Shown: positions 1 through 7,390, numbered from the stretch's first letter. The stretch is 10,198 bases of DNA from Rhodobacterales bacterium UBA3089 (GCA_002367255.1 DFBD01000024.1:1-10198), one strand, 5' to 3'. The notes: a model not told the origin generated them from the sequence alone. Numbers and translations are program-made.

Positions 1-177
1 ATTATCATGGTGCATCCGGCCTATGATCAGGCCATCAAGGCCAGCCACGTGTTCAACCTTCTGGACGCACGTGGTGTGATTTCGGTCACCGAACGTCAAG
101 CCTATATCGGGCGGGTGCGGGCGTTAACCAAATCCTGCGCCGATGCGTTTGTTCTGACAGCGGCGGGTGGGGCATGA
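1..177 (+). CDS. glyQ: Glycyl-tRNA synthetase alpha subunit, C-terminal end (partial)
   Basis: This open frame enters from the left edge and contributes 58 codons before a TGA at 175-177. The fragment contains [20 protein letters not shown] followed by a [10 protein letters not shown] segment, which matches the C-terminal helical part of bacterial GlyQ (E. coli has ASHAFNLLDAR and SVTERQ at the same place). GlyQ carries the class II catalytic core of the alpha2-beta2 glycyl-tRNA synthetase and joins glycine to tRNA-Gly in the cytoplasm. The catalytic motifs lie outside the window. The stop overlaps the next start by 4 bp (ATGA), which suggests translational coupling. glyS follows one gene later, which supports the call. 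Confidence 0.95.
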   Translation: MIMVHPAYDQAIKASHVFNLLDARGVISVTERQAYIGRVRALTKSCADAFVLTAAGGA

Positions 178-614
178 ACGGAAAAGTATTCGCAATTGGT
201 TTCGTAGCCTTCGCCGTGATTTTCGGCGCGGGCCTCTATTATGCACTTGTTTATGCGTATTACGAAAAGGTTAACGATGTAACGGAGATTACGGTGCAGG
301 GCCGCACGATAACCGTTGCGGATTACGAGGGCATTGACGCGACAAGTTCAGGCTTGAAGCTGCGTGGCTGCTTTACCGTAACCCCTGCGGATTTCGAGGG
401 CTTGGCGCAAGGCGTCAATGCGATCCCGCTGTCCGCGCCCAAGTGGTTTAAGTGTTATGATGTCGGGGAACTCCAGGCGGACCTAAACGCAGGGCGGGCG
501 GTGGCCTATCTTGCGGCGGAAAACGAAAACGACGGGATTGATCGTGTTGTAGCGGTTTATCCCGATGGGCGCGCCTATCAATGGCGTCAATTGAACGAAA
601 AGTATCAGGAATAA
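174..614 (+). CDS. Membrane-anchored protein of unknown function (DUF6446-like) between glyQ and glyS
   Basis: The protein has 146 residues. One hydrophobic segment at about residues 5-28 follows a short N-terminus with Lys4, so it is probably a signal anchor with the rest in the periplasm. The soluble part has two cysteines, Cys66 (in KLRGCF) and Cys94 (in WFKCYD), that could form a disulfide, and a C-terminal block with [21 protein letters not shown] recall proteins of this pattern at this place in Rhodobacterales, annotated DUF6446; that family name comes from memory. No catalytic motif is recognisable. The ATG overlaps the glyQ stop, and the TAA at 612-614 lies 2 bp before the glyS ATG, so it should be co-translated with both subunits. 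The ribosome site is only a G-rich stretch (165-172), which fits coupling. Its function is unknown. Confidence 0.85.
   Translation: MNGKVFAIGFVAFAVIFGAGLYYALVYAYYEKVNDVTEITVQGRTITVADYEGIDATSSGLKLRGCFTVTPADFEGLAQGVNAIPLSAPKWFKCYDVGELQADLNAGRAVAYLAAENENDGIDRVVAVYPDGRAYQWRQLNEKYQE
607..610 (+). promoter_or_regulatory. Ribosome binding site setting the glyS start
   Basis: AGGA lies 6 nt before the ATG at 617, inside the last codons of the preceding gene. The same frame is open from an ATG at 581, but the 12 extra residues would overlap the upstream gene. The protein from 617 begins MADLLLEIFSEEIPARM, the standard GlyS N-terminus. Confidence 0.75.
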
Positions 615-616
615 TC

Positions 617-2860
617 ATGGCCGATCTTCTGCTTGAAATCTTCTCCGAGGAAATTCCCGCGCGTATGCAAAAGCGCGCTGCGGCGGATTTGAAGAAGCTT
701 ATTACCGAGGGCATGGTCGAGGCGGGGATTACATATGAATCTGCCGCCGCTTTCGCGACCCCGCGTCGGTTGTGTTTGAGTGTGGTTGGGGTTCTGGAAA
801 AATCGCCGACATTGCGCGAAGAACGCAAAGGCCCGCGCGTGGATGCGCCCGAGCAGGCCATTGCTGGGTTCTTGCGCGGTGCCGGGCTGACCAAGGAAGA
901 CCTGACAGTTAAGGACGACAAAAAAGGCAAGTTTTACGTGGCCGTAATCGAAAAGCCGGGGCGTTTGGCAAGCGATGTGATTGCCGAGGTTGCCGAGGCA
1001 ACGATCCGCAAATTCCCTTGGCCAAAGGCGATGCGTTGGGGGACTGGATCTTTGCGTTGGGTGCGGCCTATGCATTCGATTTTGAGTATTTTAAGCAAAG
1101 AAGAAGGGGCGGAAATCGTGCCCTTCAACATCGACGGGATTGTTTCTGGTGACACGACCGAGGGGCATCGGTTTATGGCGGGCGGCCGGTTTTCTGTGAC
1201 CTCGTTCGAGGATTATGACGCGAAGTTGAAGGCGGCGGGCGTTATTTTGAACGCCGAAGACCGTGCTGAAACCATATGGGCGGATGCTGTGAATTTGGCC
1301 TTCGCGCAAGGGCTTGAGGTGGTTGAAGATGCCGGGTTGCTGGCCGAGGTGGCCGGGCTGGTCGAATGGCCTGTCGTGCTGATGGGCGACATTGCCGAGG
1401 ATTTCATGGAGCTGCCGCCAGAGGTATTGCAAACCTCTATGCGTGAACATCAGAAGTTTTTCAGTGTACGCAATGCCAAGACAGGCCGGATCGAGAAATT
1501 TATTACTGTGGCCAACCGCGAGACGTCCGACAACGGTGCCACGATCTTGGCGGGGAACCAGAAGGTATTGTTTGCGCGGCTTTCGGACGCCAAGTTCTTC
1601 TGGGAAAACGATCTGCGTGTGTCCTTGGATGATATGGCCGCCAAGCTTGAAAATGTTACCTTTCACAATAAACTGGGCACGCAAGCCCAGCGGATTGGCC
1701 GTATCGCGGCATTGGCGCGTGAAATTGCGCCGATTGTTGGCGCGGATGCGGATTTGGCCGAACAGGCTGCGAAAATTGCCAAGGCGGACTTGTCGTCAGA
1801 AATGGTTTATGAATTCCCCGAACTGCAAGGCTTGATGGGCCGCTATTACGCGCAGGCGGCGGGTTTGCCACAAGAAGTCGCCAATGCTTGCGAGATGCAT
1901 TACTCCCCGCTTGGGCCGTCCGATGATGTTCCAACCGAGCCGATTTCCATTGCTGTGGCACTGGCGGACAAGCTGGATATGTTGGCGGGGTTCTGGGGGA
2001 TTGACGAAAAACCCACAGGTTCGAAAGACCCGTTTGCGCTGCGACGTGCCGTGCTTGGCATTATTCGCATCATTCTGGCAAACGATCTGCGCTTCCCGTT
2101 GGAACGGTTTATTGATCGCCAACTTCTGGAGGTTGAAATCCAGCTTGGTCTGGATACGGCCGAGGAAAAAGATGTGTATTTCCTGGAGCAGATGGTCGAC
2201 CAGATTGCCCATCACGGGGTGTTCGGGGCCGCGTTCCGTGCGCTATTTGACAAGTTCGACAAAGAAGACAAACCGTTCGAGGTTGAAGAAGGTACGTGGT
2301 TGTTCCGCTTGCAAGCCAGCCTGCCTGAGACCAGCGACAGCCTTTTGGACTTCTTTTTTGACCGCCTGAAAGTGCATCTGAAATCCGAGGGGATCACCCA
2401 TGATGTCATTGATGCCTGTCTTGCCATGCCGGGCCGTGATGATCTGACACTGCTGGTTAAGCGCGCCAACGCGTTGCAGGCGTTTGTGAACACCGATGAC
2501 GGGGAAAACCTGTTGCAAGGGTACAAACGTGCCAACAACATTCTGGCGGCAGAAGAGAAGAAAGACGGCGTGTCTTATGAGGGCGAACCGGAAATCCAGT
2601 ATGCGGAAAGCTTTGAGGAAAAAGCCTTGTTCACAGCACTGGATGAAGGGGAGGTGGCGATATCTGGCGCCATTGAAGCCGAAGATTTCGCGGCGGCGAT
2701 GGCTGCGATGGCCAACCTTCGCGCCCCGATTGATGCGTTTTTCGAAAGTACACAGGTGAACGCGGAATCCCAGGTGGTGCGCCGCAATCGTCTGTGTCTG
2801 TTGAACCGCATCAGGGTTGTTATGCACAAGGTTGCGATATTTTCCGCCCTTAACGGGTAG
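617..2860 (+). CDS. glyS: Glycyl-tRNA synthetase beta subunit
   Basis: The protein has 747 residues and is the beta subunit of the bacterial alpha2-beta2 glycyl-tRNA synthetase, which binds and positions tRNA-Gly. Family motifs appear in order: LLLEIFSEEIPARM at the N-terminus, FATPRRL (47-52), RWGTGSLRWVRPMHS (140-154), GHRFMAGG (183-190), MREHQKFFSV (275-284), ITVANRE (296-302), HNKLGTQAQR (350-359), an HD-type region with KADLSSEMVYEFPELQG (389-405), and DKLDMLAGFW through GSKDPFALRRA (451-478). The C-terminal part from about residue 600 (KRANNIL at 637-643, then LRAPIDAFFESTQV) is the DALR-like anticodon-binding region. It is longer than E. coli GlyS (689 residues), mainly through roughly 55 extra residues between about 500 and 570; I believe this is common in relatives. 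It runs with glyQ and the embedded membrane protein. Confidence 0.97.
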   Translation: MADLLLEIFSEEIPARMQKRAAADLKKLITEGMVEAGITYESAAAFATPRRLCLSVVGVLEKSPTLREERKGPRVDAPEQAIAGFLRGAGLTKEDLTVKDDKKGKFYVAVIEKPGRLASDVIAEVAEATIRKFPWPKAMRWGTGSLRWVRPMHSILSILSKEEGAEIVPFNIDGIVSGDTTEGHRFMAGGRFSVTSFEDYDAKLKAAGVILNAEDRAETIWADAVNLAFAQGLEVVEDAGLLAEVAGLVEWPVVLMGDIAEDFMELPPEVLQTSMREHQKFFSVRNAKTGRIEKFITVANRETSDNGATILAGNQKVLFARLSDAKFFWENDLRVSLDDMAAKLENVTFHNKLGTQAQRIGRIAALAREIAPIVGADADLAEQAAKIAKADLSSEMVYEFPELQGLMGRYYAQAAGLPQEVANACEMHYSPLGPSDDVPTEPISIAVALADKLDMLAGFWGIDEKPTGSKDPFALRRAVLGIIRIILANDLRFPLERFIDRQLLEVEIQLGLDTAEEKDVYFLEQMVDQIAHHGVFGAAFRALFDKFDKEDKPFEVEEGTWLFRLQASLPETSDSLLDFFFDRLKVHLKSEGITHDVIDACLAMPGRDDLTLLVKRANALQAFVNTDDGENLLQGYKRANNILAAEEKKDGVSYEGEPEIQYAESFEEKALFTALDEGEVAISGAIEAEDFAAAMAAMANLRAPIDAFFESTQVNAESQVVRRNRLCLLNRIRVVMHKVAIFSALNG

Positions 2861-2876
2861 GCTCGTAAGGTTCTAA

Positions 2877-2925
2877 TTGCCAAACGCGAACGCATAGCTA
2901 TGCTGCACTGCAAGATATGCAGGAG
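2877..2925 (+). promoter_or_regulatory. Possible promoter with overlapping TGC-rich operator (PhaR-like) before the PPDK-like gene
   Basis: The 70-bp gap after glyS is dense in symmetry. A candidate -35 TTGCCA (2877-2882) lies 16 bp before TATGCT (2899-2904). GCATAGCTATGC (2892-2903) is a perfect 12-bp palindrome. CTGCACTGCAA (2903-2913) is one base short of the CTGC-N3-GCAG operator reported for PhaR of Rhodobacter. CTGCA-AGATA-TGCAG (2908-2922) is a second inverted repeat running into the ribosome site AGGAG (2921-2925), which is 5 nt from the ATG. The repeats are visible in the sequence. The promoter call and the PhaR assignment are inferences, the latter from a remembered consensus. Confidence 0.4.
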
Positions 2926-2930
2926 CTGTT

Positions 2931-5513
2931 ATGAGCATTCGCCTAGATTCCGACACTGAAGTATTGGCCAACACCTTTGGCGCCCGTGGGGCGCGTTTGG
3001 CGTTGATGGTCAAGCTTGGCTTGCCAGTGCCCGATGGTGTCATTTTGTCGAAAGCAACGGTTCAGGCTATCGCGAATGGCGATGCGGTTCCCGAATTGCC
3101 CAAGGAATTGATGTCCGGTGGATTGTTATCTGTGCGCTCCAGCCCTGAGAACCTTGATTGGGGTGGGCCGAATGCGATATTGAATATCGGGGTTACGGAT
3201 GAATTCGTTAAAGACCAAAGCCGCAAGATCGGCGTGCGCGGGGCGATGGACCTCTATCGTCGCTTTATCCAGAGTTACGCCGTTAGCGTCGAACATCTAG
3301 ACCCGGAGTATTTCGAAAACCTCTATTACGATCAGCTGAAGTTGGCAGATGTGGACAGCGAGGAGGGGCTCTCGGACGCTGACCTGACCTCTATGTTGGC
3401 CAGCTGCAAAGCACTTTACGAAGAAGAGATCGGCGCGCCGTTTCCGCAAGACCCGACGGCGCAGTTGCACGGGGTGATACGTTCGATGGCGAAGGCCTGG
3501 AATGGGCCCACGGCGAAAATCCTGCGTCTGGCCAAAGGGGCGCCCGAAGATGCGGGGTTGTCTATTATGGTGCAAAAAATGGCGCTGGGCATCGGGGATC
3601 ACAGCGGCTCCGGCTTCGTGCAGATGGTGGATGAAAAAACCGGCCATCCACGGCTGTGGGGGCGGTTCTTGCCGCAATCGCAAGGGCAAGACGCGTTGAT
3701 GGGGCTGCGCACGCCACGTATGATTACCAAAGACGAACGAGAGGCCGCGGGGCAATCGGCCCCTTCACTTCAGGAAATCTCGCCCAAGGTCATCGATACG
3801 CTGAAGGCCATCGGGGTGAAAGCGGCGGCTGGCATGGGCGACGCGTACCAATTTGAATTTACCGTTGAAAATGGCGAGGTCTATCTTCTGGACGCCATGC
3901 CTGCCAAGCGTTCGGCCCGCGCGTCGTTGCGTATTGCCGTAGATTTGGCCGACCAAAAAGCCATCAGCCGGAACGAGGCGTTGTTGCGCATCGAGCCGCG
4001 CAATCTGGTCGAACATCTGCACCCGCAAATCGACCCACACGCAACCCGCGATGTTTTTGGAACAGGCCTGCCTGCCAGCCCGGGGGCGGCGACCGGTAAA
4101 ATCGTGTTCTCGCCAGAGGCCGCGATGGCGTCCGAGGCACAAGAAGAACCGTGCATTCTGGTGCGGGTCGAGACATCGCCAGAGGATATTCGCGGTATGC
4201 ATTCCGCAGCAGGTGTTTTGACCGTGCGCGGCGGAATGACCAGCCATGCGGCGGTGATTGCCCGTGGGTTGGGGTTGCCGTGCGTTGTGGGTGCGGGGGA
4301 TTTGAAGCTCAATTTGCAAAAACGCATAATCACGACGCTGGGCGGTCAAGAATTCCGCGAGGGCGACGTGATTACAGTTGATGGCACACGCGGACAAGCC
4401 ATCGTCGGGGCCCCAAAGATGATCCTACCGGAATTGGGGGGGGCGTTCCAGACCATCATGGAATGGTCGGATAAAGCCCGCACAATCGGAGTGCGCGCCA
4501 ACGCTGACACACCGATGGACGCCCGTGTCGCGCGGGATTTCAAGGTAGACGGCATCGGCCTTTGCCGTACTGAACACATGTTCTTCGATGAGGATCGTAT
4601 CACCGTGATGCGCGAAATGATCCTCGCGAATTCCGAGGCTGACCGCCGTGCCGCGCTTGATCGCTTGTTACCCATGCAACGCAGCGATTTTGTCGAACTG
4701 TTCGAAATCATGCGGGGCCTTCCGGTAACCATTCGCCTGCTTGACCCGCCATTGCACGAATTCCTGCCCCACAGTCGCGACGAAATGCAGGACTTGGCCG
4801 AAGCGATGGACCTGCCTGTCAGTCAGGTTATTACCCGCGCCGCGGAGCTGAAAGAATTCAACCCGATGCTGGGCAAGCGTGGTGTGCGCCTTGGTGTGAC
4901 CATGCCCGAAATCTATGAAATGCAGGCCCGTGCGATATTCGAGGCAGCCGTCGAAGTCAGCAAAACATCTGGCGAAGATGTCATACCCGAGGTCATGATC
5001 CCGCTGGTTTCCGCCACCCGCGAGGTGGAACTGGTCAAGCAACGCGTTGATCGTATAGCCGAAGAAGTACGGAGCGAAAAAGGTGCAGGGCTGAAGTTCA
5101 AGCTGGGTGTTATGGTCGAAACCCCGCGTGCTGCACTCAGGGCAGGGGATCTGGCCGAAAGCAGCGCATTCCTTAGTTTTGGAACCAACGATCTGACCCA
5201 GATGACGTACGGCTTGTCGCGCGATGACGCAGGCCGTTTCATGCGCGATTATATCAACCTTGATGTCTACCACGAAGACCCGTTCCACACGCTTGATCTC
5301 GAGGGCGTCGGAGAGCTGTTATTGCTGGCCTCCAGACGGGGCCGCGAGGCCAACAGTGATCTGGTGTTGGGGCTGTGCGGGGAACACGGCGGGGATCCGG
5401 CCTCGGTACGGTTTTGTAAGCTGGCAGGGTTCGATTATGTGTCGTGCTCGCCATTTCGTGTGCCCATCGCGCGACTGTCTGCGGCACAGGCCAGCATTCT
5501 GGCGGAAAGCTAG
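2931..5513 (+). CDS. PPDK-family PEP-utilizing protein with degenerate ATP-grasp active site
   Basis: The protein has 860 residues and aligns end to end with pyruvate, phosphate dikinase (about 874 residues), which interconverts ATP + Pi + pyruvate and AMP + PPi + PEP through a phospho-histidine. The swivelling domain is intact: LPASPGAA, then VRGGMTSHAAV with the catalytic His439. The PEP/pyruvate barrel is intact: GLCRTEHMFF, RLLDPPLHEF, MLGKRGVRLG, MVETPRAAL, SFGTNDLTQMTYG, LGLCGEHGGDP with the catalytic Cys816, and the SCSPFRVPIARL end. The N-terminal ATP-grasp half has drifted. By alignment from memory with the Clostridium symbiosum enzyme, Lys22 is Arg19, Asp321 is Gln307, Gln335 is Asp321 and Arg337 is Met323; Arg92 (Arg69) and Glu323 (Glu309) remain. 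The SMPGMMDT stretch and TRNP motif are also lost. It may therefore not work as a normal dikinase, so I give no ppdK symbol. It starts 70 bp after glyS. Confidence 0.88.
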   Translation: MSIRLDSDTEVLANTFGARGARLALMVKLGLPVPDGVILSKATVQAIANGDAVPELPKELMSGGLLSVRSSPENLDWGGPNAILNIGVTDEFVKDQSRKIGVRGAMDLYRRFIQSYAVSVEHLDPEYFENLYYDQLKLADVDSEEGLSDADLTSMLASCKALYEEEIGAPFPQDPTAQLHGVIRSMAKAWNGPTAKILRLAKGAPEDAGLSIMVQKMALGIGDHSGSGFVQMVDEKTGHPRLWGRFLPQSQGQDALMGLRTPRMITKDEREAAGQSAPSLQEISPKVIDTLKAIGVKAAAGMGDAYQFEFTVENGEVYLLDAMPAKRSARASLRIAVDLADQKAISRNEALLRIEPRNLVEHLHPQIDPHATRDVFGTGLPASPGAATGKIVFSPEAAMASEAQEEPCILVRVETSPEDIRGMHSAAGVLTVRGGMTSHAAVIARGLGLPCVVGAGDLKLNLQKRIITTLGGQEFREGDVITVDGTRGQAIVGAPKMILPELGGAFQTIMEWSDKARTIGVRANADTPMDARVARDFKVDGIGLCRTEHMFFDEDRITVMREMILANSEADRRAALDRLLPMQRSDFVELFEIMRGLPVTIRLLDPPLHEFLPHSRDEMQDLAEAMDLPVSQVITRAAELKEFNPMLGKRGVRLGVTMPEIYEMQARAIFEAAVEVSKTSGEDVIPEVMIPLVSATREVELVKQRVDRIAEEVRSEKGAGLKFKLGVMVETPRAALRAGDLAESSAFLSFGTNDLTQMTYGLSRDDAGRFMRDYINLDVYHEDPFHTLDLEGVGELLLLASRRGREANSDLVLGLCGEHGGDPASVRFCKLAGFDYVSCSPFRVPIARLSAAQASILAES

Positions 5514-5523
5514 AATCACGATA

Positions 5524-5553
5524 GGCGATTCGGGGCAAACGCCCCGCTTTGCC
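5524..5553 (+). terminator. GC-rich hairpin after the PPDK-like gene, possible terminator
   Basis: CGGGGC (5531-5536), loop AAAC, GCCCCG (5541-5546) gives a perfect 6-bp stem starting 18 bp after the stop. It can extend across a 2x2 internal loop with GGCGA (5524-5528) and TTGCC (5549-5553). Only CTTT follows the core stem and there is no long T run, so an efficient intrinsic terminator is uncertain. Position and stability still favour an end to the glyQ operon here. Confidence 0.45.
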
Positions 5554-5805
5554 TCCAATCCTCTCGGACGTCTAAACTAGTTCGAATTATGCATGTTTTC
5601 TTATGCCGCGATGAATCCCATATAAAAAAGCCGATTCGCCTTGCTATTGAAACCAATCGCCCCATCTAAGAGAGCGACCTATGGTCCCGAAGTCCTGTTA
5701 TTTCTGGACTCGCCGCAGATTCAGACTATTTATCAATTTCTGACTTTGTGGTGGGGTTAAGGTTTTTTCAGTAACCAATGGGTTGCTTGGGATATGAGGT
5801 GACCG
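5554..5805. other. Intergenic region before the cell-wall hydrolase gene
   Basis: No reading frame with recognisable content and no RNA gene is seen. The stretch is AT-richer than its surroundings. TATAAA at 5621-5626 could be a -10 element, but the best upstream match (TTCTTA, 5598-5603) is a poor -35. TAAACTAGTT at 5573-5582 recurs exactly in the folB-folP gap. TTAA at 5757-5760, followed by a T run, is not a full CtrA site. The ribosome site GAGGTGA (5796-5802) lies just before the ATG at 5806. A promoter is expected here but cannot be placed with confidence. Confidence 0.5.
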
Positions 5806-6654
5806 ATGGCCATAGTGACGAGTACACAGTTTTCGCGCGGCGCAAGCCGGGTGGGGGTTGGGACTCTGTCTGCTGTCGCGGGTATATTCTTTGCGTTTAG
5901 TGTGGCAAATGCCGAACTTCCGGACGCCGAAATTTCCCCTGACCCGAACCAGCAAGCCCTCGACCAGATCATGAGCATGATGATGCAGGAAAAAGCTGCG
6001 ATCAGCGCCCTTAGTGCGGATCGTCTAGCTGAACTTGGCGGCCTGCGCGTGGCAAAACCTGAAGACACGGATACCCGCATGAGCTCGCTTTCGATCTTCG
6101 GGTTAAGCGTTGGGGGCGGGTCGCACGAAGATGCCGACTCGAGTGCGTTGGCGAGTGCGGCCCAAAGTGGACCTCAATCTGTTGATCTTGGCGCCCAGAC
6201 CGCCAGCGGTTTCACGGTTGCGGTTCTGGACGCCATGCCAACCGCGACCGGTGACCGAAGTTGGCAATGCCTGACCGAAGCGCTTTACTTCGAAGCCCGC
6301 AGCGAAACCCTTGAAGGGCAGTTCGCGGTGGGCGAGGTGATCCTGAATCGTGTGGATTCGCGAAAGTTCCCGAACTCGGTTTGCGGCGTCGTCACCCAGG
6401 GTGCGCACCGCCTGCACGCCTGCCAGTTCTCGTATAACTGTGATGGTAAGGCCGAGCATTTTTCCGAAGCGCGTGCCTATGCACGGTCCGGCAAGCTGGC
6501 GAAGCTGCTGCTTGATGGTCGTGCGCGGGTCCTAACGGGCGGGGCGACATACTATCATACCAGCGCGGTTAACCCCGGTTGGTCGCGTAGTTTTACGAAA
6601 ACGGCACAGATCGGGCGGCATATTTTTTATAACGCCGAAACCACTTCGTACTAG
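5806..6654 (+). CDS. Exported cell-wall hydrolase, SleB family (Hydrolase_2)
   Basis: The protein has 282 residues. Residues 1-36 look like a Sec signal peptide: Arg11 and Arg15, then a hydrophobic run at about 17-34 ending in ANA before Glu37. A low-complexity linker follows (about 40-150: acidic, Ala/Ser-rich, with MSMMMQ near 56-61). The catalytic domain spans about 152-276: WQCLTEALYFEARSE with Glu158 as the likely acid, GEVILNRVDSRKFPNSVCGVV (176-196), CQFSYNCDG (206-214), and GGATYYHT with NPGWS (245-260). This is the SleB/CwlJ fold, known as a lytic transglycosylase in spore formers. In a non-sporulating bacterium it more likely remodels peptidoglycan in the periplasm. GAGG (5796-5799), 6 nt upstream, supports the ATG. 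It converges on the next gene with a 3-bp gap. Confidence 0.93.
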   Translation: MAIVTSTQFSRGASRVGVGTLSAVAGIFFAFSVANAELPDAEISPDPNQQALDQIMSMMMQEKAAISALSADRLAELGGLRVAKPEDTDTRMSSLSIFGLSVGGGSHEDADSSALASAAQSGPQSVDLGAQTASGFTVAVLDAMPTATGDRSWQCLTEALYFEARSETLEGQFAVGEVILNRVDSRKFPNSVCGVVTQGAHRLHACQFSYNCDGKAEHFSEARAYARSGKLAKLLLDGRARVLTGGATYYHTSAVNPGWSRSFTKTAQIGRHIFYNAETTSY

Positions 6655-6657
6655 AAG

Positions 6658-7287
6658 TTAGCCCGCGAAATTCTGACTGGCGTAGATGTACCCGCATGTG
6701 GAATCGTCTGCGCGGAACCCAAAGGATGCTTCCATCCGGTCAAATCGCCGGTTTGTAAGGTTTTCGCGGTGCTTTGAAGAAGCCATCCAGCTGCGCACCA
6801 GTTCGCTCGCTAACGAGGCATAGCTGTGTTGGGGAACGGCTGCACCGGTATCGGAATAGGTAAACTGACACTGCCCGCGTGATGCTAGCGAGATGCTTTT
6901 ACCGCCAAGAACATACAAGAAATTCTGTCCGATGTTCTCGCCAGCTGTGCGCATAGAAACGTTTGAGCTGCGCATGCGTTCTTTAAGGTTCCGGTATCCA
7001 CGTACGTTCGATTTATGTGACAGGCTCTGTGCACCGGCCATATAGGTGCTGTGCACGGTGGCCGCATTCAGAAGGCCCGCGTCTGCGGCAAAAGGTGTTA
7101 ACCCGCGCTGGCAACGCTCGATATTGGCGTAATAGCGAACGGATGCGCTGAATGTGGGCAGGTTCGGACTGTTAGGATTAATCGCACGCTGCGCCCCGGA
7201 AGGCAGACGGCCCTCGCAGGCGGCAAAAGCTGCCGTGGCGGAGAATAGCAAAGCGAAGGTAAACAGGAATCGTAGCGCGTGTTTCAT
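6658..7287 (-). CDS. Secreted CAP/SCP-domain protein
   Basis: The protein has 209 residues and starts at the ATG complementary to 7285-7287. The first 22 residues form a signal peptide (Lys3, Arg6, then a hydrophobic run ending in AAFA), with likely cleavage before Ala23. The frame is open upstream to 7341, but that would bury the signal peptide. The mature part is a CAP (SCP/PR-1/YkwD-like) domain: YYANIERCQRGL (52-63), AATVHSTYMAGAQSLSHKS (75-93) with His91, RTAGENIG (113-120) with Glu117, and SWMASSKHRENL (166-177) with His173, then FGF. Four cysteines (24, 59, 140, 198) could form two disulfides. Cys24 lies near the cleavage site, but FAAC is a poor lipobox. The molecular role of bacterial CAP proteins is mostly unknown. 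Proximity to a peptidoglycan hydrolase hints at the envelope but does not prove it. Confidence 0.9.
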   Translation of the reverse strand: MKHALRFLFTFALLFSATAAFAACEGRLPSGAQRAINPNSPNLPTFSASVRYYANIERCQRGLTPFAADAGLLNAATVHSTYMAGAQSLSHKSNVRGYRNLKERMRSSNVSMRTAGENIGQNFLYVLGGKSISLASRGQCQFTYSDTGAAVPQHSYASLASELVRSWMASSKHRENLTNRRFDRMEASFGFRADDSTCGYIYASQNFAG

Positions 7288-7293
7288 GAGGTT

Positions 7294-7297
7294 TCCT
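7294..7297 (-). promoter_or_regulatory. Ribosome binding site for the CAP-domain gene
   Basis: On the minus strand AGGA lies 6 nt before the ATG at 7287. It selects this start, which puts a signal peptide at the N-terminus, over an in-frame ATG at 7341. Confidence 0.75.
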
Positions 7298-7361
7298 AAA
7301 TGCGTTTTGGGAAAAATCGAGCACTGGCTACTGTTCTTCAATACAGGAAGATTGCGGCTGG

Positions 7362-7390
7362 AATATGTCGCATTACACGAAAACTTGCAA
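7362..7390 (-). promoter_or_regulatory. Candidate promoter of the CAP-domain gene
   Basis: On the minus strand TTGCAA (7385-7390) and CATATT (7362-7367) are separated by 17 bp, each matching four of six consensus bases. The leader would be about 70 nt. No other pair in this gap is clearly better for this strand. This rests on consensus matching only. Confidence 0.35.

Noticed and set aside
1091..1684. Long antisense open frame opposite glyS
   Set aside because: No start signal, no recognisable domain, and full overlap with a strongly conserved gene. Explained by codon bias in GC-rich DNA.
3765..4397. Antisense frame of about 210 codons opposite the PPDK-like gene
   Set aside because: It lies over the ATP-grasp to phospho-histidine region, whose coding strand is clear, and its protein is low-complexity in character.
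5579..5590. TTCGAAT resembling a tRNA T-loop
   Set aside because: No matching acceptor, D or anticodon stems around it.
5757..5771. CtrA-type box before the SleB-type gene
   Set aside because: After TTAA and seven bases the next four are TCAG, so the second half-site is missing.
7285..7299. CAP-domain protein as a lipoprotein (Cys24 after the signal peptide)
   Set aside because: The sequence before Cys24 is FAA, without the usual Leu-type lipobox, and four cysteines suggest disulfides instead.
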